From the NCBI GenBank assembly GCA_021495925.1, contig JAKEKT010000077.1, forward strand, positions 108,882 through 172,881: DNA of 64,000 nucleotides, given 5' to 3'. Shown here piece by piece: positions 46,273 through 57,758 of the stretch. Every line of letters begins with the position of its first letter. Position 1 is the stretch's first letter. The notes under the pieces were generated by a model. The model saw nothing but the letters and a program-made list of their open reading frames with translations, ran no database searches and was not told the origin of the DNA. A program made the position numbers and the translations under genes. The stretch comes from Diplodia intermedia (lineage: Eukaryota; Ascomycota; Dothideomycetes; Botryosphaeriales; Botryosphaeriaceae).

Positions 46273-49200
46273 ACAGCTGCCAACCAGCCAGCCGGCCAGC
46301 CAGCCGGGCCTCAGGTGTTCCCACATAATACCCCATACAGTATACACAAAATCCCACCTATGTACCGACCCGACCCAACGACCCACTTTCGACGCCTGAT
46401 CAAATAAGCAAAGGGGCACCTACCTACTATGGGCGCCTCACTTTCGGGGGGGACCTAGGCTTTCTTTCTGACGTACGTACCTACGTACGACACTGAACAA
46501 ATGCTACGACGTGGCTGACGTTCCCCACATGCAACAGCCGGGTAGCCGGTCGATGCGTTTTGATGAGTGGGAGTCAGATAGGCAGCAAGTGCGGGTCAGG
46601 ACGACGATGATGCACCGGACGACGGAAAACAACATCTCCCGCGGGCCCGGCCCGGTCCCCTCCCCCCCCTTTCCCCCATTCCCTAGGTTTGGTTAACTTT
46701 TTTTTTTTCCAAATCCCCCGACGTCGGGAGAGACGGGCAGCGGGCGCGCGTGCGCCGCGCGCGCGTGTGATGGGTGGTGTTGTTCCGGACCCGGCCGCCT
46801 GGTATCCCGCTCTTCCACCCGCACCTGCCTAGTCATGCAGTCCGCTGACTCGGCTTCTCTGCAGGTGAGACCGATCAGGAAAAAGATGGGGAAAAAAAAA
46901 GGGAGGGGAGGGAGGGAGGGAGTGAGGGGTGGGGGGGCCCTGCCCTTGGCCTTGCGCCTGCTGCTTGTTGGGCTGACGGATGATGTAGGGTAGGGTAAGT
47001 AAGGGCTCTGTGATGCGGAACAACGCCGCCACCGCCTCCACCGCCGCCGCCTCCGCCGCCGCCGCGGCCGCTGCTGCCTTCTAGGTCTGTTTGTGTGTGG
47101 GCCCTTTTCTTCAGGTGTTTGTTGTCCCTTTCTACGTTACGTGGTGCGCTCTTTGTTTACAGTTTTCCTTACCTGGGTGATCAACGTGTGTCTGTGTGTG
47201 TGCCTCCCCCCCCCCTCTTGCCGCCGGTGAGAATAAGCCTTGGTGACCGGGCGGCAGGCGTGCCCGCTTCCGCGCTCCCGCGTCTTTGCTGCGCTTCTTG
47301 TTCCTTCTTCGTCCCGGGGCGCTGGGAACCTTTTGTGGCTTCTGCATGGTTTGCGAGACCCACAGAGTTGGCCACGGACACGGGAAGCGTTGGACAACTC
47401 GTCCTCTACAACAACTACTACTTGTCTCCTGTTTCTTTTTTGGGCAGTCTCCACGTCTGGCTCCCACCCCCCCGCCGCAGCTCTGGCGCTCTGGCGCTCT
47501 GGCGGTCAGGCGGTCAGGCGGTTTGGCGGTAAGGAAGACTGCCGTTGAGGAAATGCGTTGCGTGAGCATGAGTCGTGCGAGTGCTTGCTTTGCCCCCCCT
47601 TCCCCTTCCCCCTTCCCGGCTCGAAACATGTGCTCTGCTTCGTCTCAAGAATGTCTGTAGATCCTGAGGAGAAGGGACCATAGTAGGGACGAGGCGGTGA
47701 CGGGTCTTCGTGCCGGCGGGATTGGGTGCGGTGATGGTGGGCATCAACGTGGCTGTTGTCTCGGTGGATGAGACATTGGGCAGGAAGAGCTATAACGGAG
47801 GCAAAGCTTGCTGATAGTGGGTTCGTTACCTGTTGCTCGGTTTCTTCAGTAGGGATGGGGGTGATCCAATGGTACGCATGGCGCGGTGGACTCGACGATG
47901 ATGGCCCTTACTTTGGCTTTTTTTTTCTTTTCTTCTGCCATTGGCAGTAGTTCTGTTTCCATACTCAGGATATGCCAGACTAGCAGATGTTTTGTCTCAG
48001 CAGCGGATGTCTCAGTGTCAGTTTCGCAGTAAGGCTGGCTGACAGTCGGGCTGCTGGCTTGGCGTTCCCGGCGGTTTCGGGGCTGCCGGTCAGAAGTCCG
48101 GATCAGCGCTTACTCGCACAACACACGCACGGAGAGAAACGATTATCCGAGCGTGATGAGAATTAGGTAACATGACAACACGTTTCGATGCTGTTGGAGA
48201 GGCTTCCAATCCTGGCGGTCCATCTGATACGAAGCCGCCCTTGCTTGTAGGATTGATAGAACCAGCGAGACAGCTCACGGGTGAACGCCTCCCGTTGGAG
48301 AGAGGCTCACCGTATGCAGCCGCACATGCATACGAGATAGGGCTCAAAGAGCCAAGACGTGTCGCGGAAGGAGTGTACTCTGAGACGGAAGTGGGCCATC
48401 ATCCATCGACTCCCGGCCAATGTCCATGTGCTACGCAGTCAATCAACGATCCACGACCTGTTTACCCAGGTTCTAGGCTCTCCTGCAAGCGCTTCGGTCA
48501 TGGTCATTGGCCACGGCTTCGAGGGGAGAGGGAGGGATCTGGCGTTACACAAAATCAGACCAGTGTCATCAATGCATGTTGCAGCAACGCCCCGTGGAGT
48601 AGATCCAATCCAGCAGGTGCCTGATCACCTGGGTGGGTCGATAAAACGCGGGATATGCGCTTGTTAGGACGAGACGCTGTGTTGTGGCAGGGTTATGGAG
48701 CCTCGTTGGCCCCGATGCAGTGAAGTGATTATTCCACTGTTGCTGAGTTCCAAGTATTTGCCGCTTTGCTTCGATTTTCCTGCAACAAGTGACGGTGCAA
48801 CCCGCTACTGCATCAAGCTACCAGGAGCGGCCTAGCTGAGATAGCTCATTCCAAGGCCATCAAGTTAAATCTTTGCATTCACGAAAAAAGTCGAACCGCC
48901 TTGTGCATCCACTGCCGCCTGGAGCACCCATTTGCCACCGCAACCAACTCATGTAGGAGACAGCTCTCATTCCAGCTCCGCCCACTGCCCCAACGTCTTC
49001 CAATCGCATGACGACCTTAGGTGCAAGATCGGGCCTTGATACGCCACAGGAGCCTCCCCCTTCACCGATCGCTCCCACTGTCCCGCCCCCAGTTCAGCCG
49101 GAGCCGGAGGTACGTGCGTATGTGCCCTGCTTTGATCTCGTCGCGTGGCCCCACTCGCATGAAAAGCCCTCCGCTTTGCCTGGTCTCCGGTTGATGACGA

Positions 49201-49463
49201 TGGAGTGAGGCGGAGGATCGATCTCGCCCCATTTCTCCCATGCATGCACGCGAGTGCGCACCGCCCCCTCCCCACCACCGACACACGAACACGGGCCGCG
49301 CTTTGGATCCTGTAACCCACCTTTTTTCCGCGTGGAATGATTAAGCGGGAAGGAGCCGCCGCCGTCGCCATGCGAGGAGAAAGCGTGCGTAGACACGTGC
49401 CACGCGCGCGACCACCACCGCCGGCGGCAATGGCTCCGCTCTCCGATCCGACTCCCCGATCTC

Positions 49464-49491
49464 TCTCCCTCCCTCCCTCCCTCCCTCCCTA
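49464..49491. repeat. CTCC tetranucleotide microsatellite
   Basis: Six to seven tandem CTCC/TCCC units. Confidence 0.85.
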
Positions 49492-52052
49492 CCCCCCTGC
49501 CGCAGATCCTCTTCTGAGAGCTTGGACAACGGCTTCCCCAGCGTTGAACCGCCCGCGCTAGCTCCGATCAGTCACTGACAGCTTGAAATGAAAAGAACGT
49601 CAAACGACACCGCGACGAAGCCATTCGCGCAGGATGCTTGTTCCGGAGATGAAGGGCTGATGGCCGCTGGTTGCGAGTTGACCAGACCATCATGCCGGTG
49701 CCGGCCATTGAGTACAGAGTCTGATGCATGAAGCCACGAAAAAAAAGAGGGAAAAAAAAAAACAGTATTCACTCGGACAACAGCCTTGACGTGCCTTGAC
49801 GTGCCTCACCGCCCCCAGCCAAACCCCTCCCCAACCAGAAGAAGGCGTGCGGGAGGGAAAAGGGCACCCGCACATACGCAACGCCTTCATGCACACTCAG
49901 CCTCCGAGCAGCAGCAGCAGTAGTCTCGATCCAACATGCCAGCCTTGGCCGCCCATGATCTACTTTCCCGGTCCCAGCCTCTCTGGTGCGGTGTGCGGTC
50001 CCCCCCTTCCTCTCCCCGGTGGTGGTTCGACCTGCCGGACCCCATTCCATCCTTCCTTCCTCCCGCCCCTCCCCTGCTGCGGATACTTGCATACGTTGAA
50101 AAGCATAATAGACGCTCGGGCTGGCCATGATCCTTGCCATTCGGGACTTTCCGCGCGCGATAATGGAAGGGCGTGTGCGGCGCGCGCGCTGGCTGGGCAG
50201 GTACGCTTTCTCGGCCGGCCATTTATCTCCCTCCAATTGTTTCCCCGTCCCCCTTCACACGCGCCAAGTGTCCCGGCGCCCTGTTTCGCCCCTGGCGTTG
50301 GCCGAAGTATAACCCGCATTGATTGCGATTATTGTGCGGATACGAGGTACGAGGGGCCGGGGCGGGAAAGCAGTCATGGCGGTTGGTGGTTGGTGGTGGC
50401 GGCGGCGGCGGCGGCGGCACAGCGGCGGATATGCGTGCGGATATGCGCGCGCGGGGCGGGACGGACGGTGCGATGACGGGTGGGCAATGGAAGGTGTGTG
50501 ATGGTGTGGGTGACGGTGGCGCTGATGGACGGACAGGGTCCGCGCGGACGGTTCGCTGGGGGAATTTGGGACGGTTTTTTTGCTTCGCTGGGACGGGACG
50601 GGACTGGATTGGACTACTGGACGGGTCGCTCGCGTTGCTTCGCTAGGGAATGCTCAGATCTCGGATGCTCGGTTGCTGCTCCGGAGTGAGGCTACGTCTG
50701 GAAATGAGGGTGGAGTTGCGGGAGGACTACGGCTCGGAGCGGCGTCGAGGGGCGAAGGGGAAGCGGGAAAGATGGTTGGCATGTGCATGGGATGCTCCAG
50801 CTACTGCATCTCCGCGGCCGGATGGAGCCGTTTTGTTGGCAAGACATCGGGGCGGTTGGTCGGTCGATGGTGGGTAACTTGTGCGATGACAGGTGGTAGG
50901 CGCGATCTATGCGACTTCAGGATTTCGAGGACTGGGGTGCGCTGGATCGGACAGCGTCCATTGATTCAACCGTCACTGGGCGTTGATGGGGAACAATATA
51001 ACATAGTTCATTATGACAAGGTGAAGAGTGGTCGGTGGTGTACGAGAGAGAGCACAGTGCATTCGGCAAATTAACAGAGCTGGCCCCCCGAGCACCGCAT
51101 CCAGCCTTGCCACAGCCTGCTACGTGATCTCGTATACGTGCGTGGTCCAGCCGAAAGCTTGGCAAAGTCAGATTAGCAGAGGCGCCAAGAGATGCGTCAG
51201 AGATTCTGATGTATTGCAGGGATTGGCAGCGAACCAAGTCGCGCAGATGGGATCGGAGATACGGGAGCAGGATATCTCCACGCATTAAGTGGACCCCCGT
51301 CCCGATGGCTCAGTTGCAAAGCAAACCGTCGCCGGCCAATATCGCTTTGTACGCTCTCAAACAGCCGGGCATCCCATTCACGGCAAGCCGCCGCTAGCTC
51401 AGCCACTTCCGTATCGGCAGGTGGACCTCCGCCAACGACCCATGCAGCGTCCCACCCGGCATCTCGATCGCACCAGATCGCCCTCGTGGGAGCGTCGACA
51501 AGAGAGGCCGTTTGACGATCTGCATGAAGACCCTTCGATTCGGCAACAGGCTCGATGACTCGCGCACCCACACACATGTCCGTCCCAGCCATCATCCAGC
51601 TGCTGGGCGGGCGGATCTGCCGCGTCTGCCGACGCCCGGGAAATGAGGGGGGTTGTCCCAGGCGGGCGAATGACGCGCGCGCGACTGCAACCATCTGTAG
51701 GTGATTGTTTCCCACCCGCCGCGCTTGCACATGTCGAATCGCCTCGACCCAGCCCAGACCGCCGGGGATCTCTCTCTTTTCTGTGGCCGCCGGACAAAGA
51801 TGACCGTGTTTTGCCCCGGCGCTGGCCCCCAACACCCACCGCCCGGGATTCGTTTGGTCCTTTGCTTCTGAGCCCCTCAAATCACGAGGTGACACACACG
51901 CCACGGCGGGATGATGACAGCCGGGCCTCTCTCATGTCAGAAGATGGTCGGGCGCGTGTGTATGTATGGCGGCGCTCTGGTCCGGTCTGGCGCGCGCCGG
52001 CTCTACCTTCGTCGGGGCTGCTGGCTGATGGGCCCCTCATGGCTTGTCTCTC

Positions 52053-52082
52053 CCGTCCGTCCGTCCGTCCGTCCGTCCGTCC
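52053..52082. repeat. CCGT tetranucleotide microsatellite
   Basis: About seven tandem CCGT units, 40 bases before a GTGC array. Confidence 0.85.
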
Positions 52083-52120
52083 ATGCGGCCTCCGCCACGG
52101 TACATGGAGCGCGTGCGTAT

Positions 52121-52149
52121 GTGCGTGCGTGCGTGCGTGCGTGCGTGCT
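52121..52149. repeat. GTGC tetranucleotide microsatellite
   Basis: About seven tandem GTGC units. Confidence 0.85.
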
Positions 52150-54719
52150 GCAAAGCAACTGGATCAGACCCTAGAGCTGCGAACCTGCGATCGATCTGCA
52201 GCGTTTCGCCTCCACCGCTCGCTCCGCCTCGGATGGTCGCCGGGCAGCGGCGCAATCCTCTAGCGCCATATGAATGGTCACGTCGTCTTTCGAACGTGTG
52301 CTTCCTCGGACTTCTTCTCCTTGCCGTTGGAACGACAGCTCATTCCGTCGTAGCCGGCGGCGACGCTGGAGGCGCTGATCTTGGGGCATATCCGGCACTT
52401 TGTGCAATTGCCTTGCAGGAACGAGGCAGCAAAGCGGGCGTGTTGTACCAGGTCGACATTGCCCAGCCCGTGCTATCTTTAGCACTGGCCGCGCTGTGCT
52501 GTCTGCGCTTCTCGATGGTGTGAAGATCCGCAGTGGGGAGGGGGGAGGCAGGATACTGATGCAGTGTTCGTTGGCATCCGTTTCAGCTTGCACCGGGTCG
52601 TATTGAGAGAATCAGCATTGGGCAGCATCATCGTACAACGAAACCTCAGGCCATACGTACATACATCAAGCAACGTGTCTGGGGAACAAAAGCGGGCGGG
52701 CGAGAGTCGAGAACGAGGCGGAACAAGAAAGCAAAGACCCACATGCCCTTGCGCCGCTGAAATAGTCGGCCTCGAGCTCGGATTCCACCCGCCGAGTGGG
52801 GGGGTGAAAGCGAACAACAGCACGGCGGGCGGCGGACGGCTAAACGGGCCGCTGGAGGTGGCACGGCAGATGAAGGGGACATGCTCCAGGGGGCGGCGCC
52901 CAGGAAAAACGCAGGAAGCGGAGAGCGTCTCGTCCTCGTCGCAGGCTGTGTGACACGGCAGCAGCTAAACTTTGGCCGGGCCCCGTCGACCCCAACCAGT
53001 TGCGCTGCGACGGCAAATGGCGAAGGGAGAATAAGCGTGTGATCATGCTGCAAGATGCGGGTGCATTAGAGATTCGGTGGCCCGTGGATCTTTTGGCGGG
53101 ACGTTCATGCGCCTTTTCCCTTTTTCTTTCCCTTGCCCTCCGTCCCTCTTTTTTGTTTTTCCGTGTTTGCTTTTTCGTGCCTGTTGCAAGAAGCGATGAC
53201 TTAAGCAGGCCAATGACGACGGGCGCCGCCTCGTCTCGAGGGACTCTCCACTGAAAAAGCACGTCCGAAGTGCTGTGCCTTAACAACTTTTGCCGTCGTC
53301 ACCAATGTCGTTGCGAGCGCTGCAGGGCCCGGGACCCGGTTTTGCCGATCTGGAAGCAGAAGCCGGAGAGCAGCTGATGATCCTCGCCAACCCTGCTCGC
53401 GGCGATTACCCACTCCCCCTGCCGCTGCCCTGCCGCAAGCACCCTGGGGCCTCACGGACGGTGATGAACATGGCGTCCGACATGGGAACGGCTGCTCCAT
53501 GCTGTCGTCGTCGTCTAAACCCAGAACCAAATCACTCCACCTTTCCCACTCCCGCCACTTTGTGCAAAGCTTGTGCAAGCAATCCCAGCTGATGAGACCC
53601 ACTTGACCAGCGCAGACGAGCGTTCCACGTCAGTGACTTCACCACCTGCCCGGGGCCATGCAGGAGAAGAAGTGAAGAACTGTGTCGGGCCCGACTGGGA
53701 AAGGTGAGCTGTTCGCTGTTTGAATAATATACACCGTGCCAATGGCTACTTGCACGTCAACAAGAACAAGTAACCGGAAAAGGAAACAGGGCTGCAGCCC
53801 CAGCACACGCCGTGCCGCGTCCTGCACGTGACCCGGTCCACTTTCGGTTCGCGTCGTATCAGCGGGACGAGCCCAGAGCGGCAACGTCGGGGGCGGCGGC
53901 GCGGGGAAGGGGACCAAGAGGGGGAACGGAGGACCGACGAGCAAACAAGGCCCTACGGAGCAGTAGACGGGGGCATCGAGCTCATCACCCGCGCGGCGGT
54001 GCAGGCCAACCGATCTCGTTAGCTCCATCACACACCTCAACTCTGCCGTCTCTCTACCACTCTCCCTCCACCCCCTCGCCTCTCCCTATACCCACCGCCT
54101 CATCCATGGCAATAACGAAACAGGCGTGGCCGCGTCACTAGGGCGACTCCAGGGGAGGAAGAGAGGGGCGGCCAACGGCATCCGCACGATCCGGGAGGAG
54201 CAATCGACGCATCCACCTTGCTGCGGCGCGGTCGGTCGGTCGGTTTTTTTTTTTTTGTTATGAGACCTGTCACATATGTACGATTTCCTTGTCGGGGGGC
54301 CGGCCGGCTGGACTGGACCATGGGGCCAGCCAGACAGGCAGCCCCAACGCAACCAACTCTTCATGCACGGCCACAAGCGCGTCCTCTCGTTCCCGCCCTG
54401 ATCGCGGCACATCAGCTCATCAGCAAGGCAAATCCTCCTTTCTCCTGTCCTGCCCTGCCCTGCCATGCCCCGCCCTGCCATGCCATGCCCTGCCCTGCTC
54501 TGCACACACCACCACCACACCCACACCACGCACACACCCACCCACACTTCGCTCCCGGTCGCGGGGCCCGAGGGCAGGGCATGGCATAAGCGTTGCCTGC
54601 CCTGCCCTTCCCCTCCCCGTCGACCGATCATCCTCGCAACGGGGGGCGGCAGCGGCGGCGGCGGCGGCGGCCGGGGGGGGAGGGGGGGGAGGGGCGTCGT
54701 CTCTATGCATCTCTTCCGA

Positions 54720-56521
54720 TCACCGATGACAACGCCAAGCAGCCTCTCCCCCCTCCACCTCCTCCACCTCCTCCCCCTCCACCTCTGCACCGCCGCCAAG
54801 TCCCCGCACCGGCCACTCCAAGCACGCCCGCCATGCCTTCTCCTCCGCCTCCGCCGCCCCACCCCTCCCCGCTCCGCCCCTCCCCAACACCTCCCGCTCC
54901 ACCGCCCGCACCACCCGCACCCCCCACCGGCGCACCCACCACAGGTGCCCGAACCCGGCGAGGCAGCGCGCCCAGTGCGCGAGGACGACGAGCGCGAGCG
55001 GGTCGCGGGCCGCCAGCGCGGGGGCGAGGAAGGATGCGGGCAGGGACGCGGGCCAGCGCAGGGCGATGGTGTGCAGGCAGGGGCGCGCGGCGAGGCGGCG
55101 GAAGAGGAGGCGGAGGGCGGTGAGGGGGGGGAGGAAGGTTGATAGGGTGGTGTTGGTGGTTGCGGGGGGTTGTGGGGAGAGGGAGATGGGGGTGGTGGAG
55201 GTGTGGTAGAGGAGGGTGGGGTTGAGCATGGCGAGGAAGGTTGGGGAGGAGGACGAGGGGGGTGCGGTGGTTGTGGTGGTCGCGGCACGGAGCAGCACGG
55301 CGTCGACGACGCGCTCGAGCGACGCTTCGGCTTCGGGCGCGGGCAGGCCGTCGCCGAGCTCCTCGCCGGCGCGCATGCGTTCGAGGACGTAGGAGCCGAT
55401 GTCGCCGTTGGAGGAGGAGGAGGAAGCAGGCGAGGGCGAGGAAGGGTAGCGGCCTCGGTTTTCTCGTTGTTCCCTTTCTTCTTCGTCGCCGCCGCCCTTT
55501 TTGTTGTCCATTTCCCACGCGCGCTCGTACACGGCGAAGGTCCCGAGGAAGAGCTGGAGCACCTGCCGCGCCTGGTCGATCACGTCCTCGCCCGGCGCGG
55601 GCGGGAAGGAGAACGACGAGGCTAGGATGATGGACGAGCACGTCAACACCGCGTCCGTGAGGCTGGCGTTCTGGCCGCCGCCGCCGCCGCCATCATCCCT
55701 ACTATGACGAGCTCCCATCCCCTCCTTTGTCTCCTTCTGTGCGGCGTGCTGCAGGCTCGCCACGGCGGGCGCGAAGGCGGCCAGCGCGCGGCTCTGGTAC
55801 GCGGACGCGATGGCGACCAGATGGTTGCTCTGCTGGCGCGCCGCCGCATCGCCGGCCGAGGGGGTGTTGTTTTTGATGGAGCGCTGGTACAGCACGGAGC
55901 GGTGCAGCGAGGCGAAGGTAAGCACGGCGTAGTAGAGGAAGTCGTGGGACGGGGCGAAGGCGCGGATGGCCTTCTCCCAGCGCCACATCTGCTCCGAGGC
56001 ATGGTGCGCCGGGTCGATGGCCTTCACGACGTGCACGTAATGGTGGAAGACGGCGCCGCCCTCTTCGAGTAGGACGGCGTCGAAGGGCGAGAGGATGGCG
56101 CCGGTGCTGCTGCCGGGCGCGTATATTCTGTTTGCGCGGCAGACGAGGGGCTGTTGCTGCGGCGACGTGAGGGTTGGGGTTGTTGCTGCATGGTGCGGCT
56201 GTCTACGGGGCGTCTGCTGGTGCGGGTCGAATGGGTTGTACTCGGACAGCAGGTGCGTGTAGGTGCATTTGCGGCCTTTGGACTTGCAGCGCAGACAGCG
56301 TGGCTGGGTCTCGTCGCACTTTTGGCGCGCAAACAATAAACAAAAGTTAGCAATTAGGAAACGGGGCACGGCAGCGGTCCAATTGTCTCGGCGCTCAGAC
56401 CAGGCGTTCGCGGGAGCGGACAGTGGGACGAAATGGGACGGACGGACCTTACCTTGACTCTCTTCTCCTTGCACTCGCGGCAGCCGTGGTGCGAGTTCCG
56501 ATGCGGGCGCCGACTATACAT
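54720..56521 (-). CDS. Zn2Cys6 fungal transcription factor
   Basis: Two minus-strand exons, 56521-56453 and 56318-54720, separated by a 134-nt intron that lies inside the DNA-binding domain (GTAAGG donor, AAAAG acceptor, phase 0), give 555 residues. The join completes C-x2-C-x6-C-x6-C-x2-C-x6-C: GCRECKEKRVK plus CDETQPRCLRCKSKGRKC, the binuclear zinc cluster of Gal4-type factors, here right at the N-terminus (residues 14-42). The central region (FHHYVHVVKAIDP, then FLYYAVLTFASLHRS) resembles the fungal-specific regulatory domain of Upc2-like factors. The C-terminal third is Ala/Gly-rich and acidic at the very end. The target pathway is unknown; no biosynthetic cluster adjoins it. The short first exon was found by looking upstream for the missing cysteines. 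Confidence 0.88.
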
Positions 56522-57275
56522 TTTAGGGAAACGCTTCGATGGCAGTTATCTTTCGGTGGTGGCCTGGTCCATGACGCAACTGGCTGCTGCTTGCTGCGCC
56601 TCGCTGGTAGGCTGGCGGCCGGGCAGAGCTATGCTGCTTGCGAGCTGCCGGGCGCGCCTGTGCCGCAGATGCCGCAGATGCCGCTGTCGGATCGAGATGC
56701 TCCGAGTTGTGCAGCCTGTCGCCGAGTGGCTTCGAGGTTGGGCCAGAAGTGCGTCTAGTGCAGGCGGCGGGTCTCGACTGTGAGCTGGAGATGGACTGTG
56801 TGCTGGGGACCCGAGGCGGGCATGCACGCGCACCGCGATATGACTCTGGCTCCCGGCCTGACGTTCTTTTTCGATTGTCGGGGGAGGACGGAGGATCGGG
56901 TGCGGGTGTCGAGCCGGGAGTGGCAACCCTCCGATCCTACGCTTGTCTTGTTCGAGAATGGTTGCACAACCGGCCCGTTGAATGCGTCGCGTGTCACGAA
57001 GATGAGGGGTGGCTGTAATACTCGTATTGCTATGAGAGTAGGGTGTATTAATTGGAATGGTCCGGAGTACTCCGTGTACCGAAGGTGATTGCCCGTTGTT
57101 CAAGCTTAGCGAAAGAGGCGGCTGTGGCGTTTTGTAACCAATGTGCTCATTCCTCCGCTTCGCCTTCTTCCCACCACAGGGTGGGGCCAAGGCCTGCTTG
57201 CGCCATTGAGGCGATGATACGATATGGTGATTTCCTCTCCGTTGGAGTGTCATCTGTGGTGGGGGCTTGCGGCGA
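56522..57275. other. promoter side of the Zn2Cys6 gene, then repeat boundary
   Basis: About 750 bases. The left part is the upstream region of the regulator. A 72-bp sequence at 56979-57050 recurs at 58525-58596. No gene seen. Confidence 0.5.
56979..57050 (+). repeat. 72-bp direct repeat, left copy
   Basis: Starts TGAATGCGTCGCGTGTCACG and ends GGGTGTATTA. It matches 58525-58596 at 69 of 72 positions; all three differences are A/G transitions. The two copies bracket the Rpc25 pseudogene. Confidence 0.85.
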
Positions 57276-57758
57276 CTAATCGGTCCAGATCTCGGCTTCG
57301 ACTCTAAAGCGCACAGTCTCCTCGAGATCGAAGAATAGCTCGTCACCTTGCTCGGTGACCCAGACCCAAACGCGTTCGGCGCCAACGCTAGAGAAGTACT
57401 TCACGCCCTCGAACAGGTTAACGGGTCCAGGAATAAAGATATCGTTAAAGAACTCCAACGCGATCTTTATGCCTTCCTAGTCAGACCCGCTGATCTTTCC
57501 CTCGATGATTTCGCCCTTGAAGGGGCGAAACACGACCAGCCTGAATTCGACATTAACGTTGACAATTCCAGTGCCATGGCCAATGAGACCTTCGGAGGAC
57601 TTGAGAATGTCGCGAAGGCAGATGCACAAGCCGACCTCCTATATAACTTTATTGGCGTATTTGGCGTGGATTGCATCCTTAATGGCTTGGATGCTAGACT
57701 TCTCAAACTCCTCGGGTTTGATCTGGATCAAATCCGAGATGGTGGTTGTCAAGAACAT
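57276..57758 (-). pseudogene. RPC25: RNA polymerase III subunit Rpc25/RPC8 pseudogene
   Basis: Minus-strand frame from the ATG at 57758 to a TAG at 57278-57276, colinear with RPC8 for 160 codons and uninterrupted by introns. Blocks seen: TISDLIQIKPEEFEK, HAKYANKVI, EVGLCICLRDILKSSEG, GHGTGIVNVNVEFRLVVFRP, KGEIIEGKISG, ALEFFNDIFIPGPVNLFEG, ERVWVW, ELFFDLEETVRFRVEAE. Known: Rpc25 is the Rpb7-like stalk subunit of Pol III needed for initiation. Odd: codons 40 (57641-57639) and 94 (57479-57477) are TAG. Codon 40 is usually Gln in fungal homologues, so a CAG-to-TAG change fits; the same may hold at codon 94. The frame also ends before the usual C-terminal tail. A functional copy must exist elsewhere. 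The lack of introns could mean a retrocopy, or that the parent gene has none here. Confidence 0.85.

Larger units (their letters stand above)
44895..54719. other. 9.8-kb gene desert with simple-sequence arrays
   Basis: No coding region could be supported on either strand. Frames of 100-235 residues exist (e.g. 51197-51904 minus) but are compositionally biased, lack domains and are overlapped by frames on the other strand. The stretch contains CA, CTCC, CGTC, GTGC and TGCCC arrays. It may hold long UTRs, regulatory DNA or non-coding transcripts. Confidence 0.5.

Noticed and set aside
51197..51904. 235-residue minus-strand frame in the gene desert
   Set aside because: No recognisable domain, uneven composition and competing frames; no splice extension found. 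Kept as unproven.
52053..52149. Tetranucleotide arrays considered as a CRISPR-like array
   Set aside because: Units are 4 bp with no spacers, and the genome is eukaryotic; these are microsatellites.
54086..55641. Long minus- and plus-strand frames over the 3' part of the Zn2Cys6 gene
   Set aside because: Shadows of the GC-rich regulator gene or of Pro-rich low-complexity sequence; no domains.
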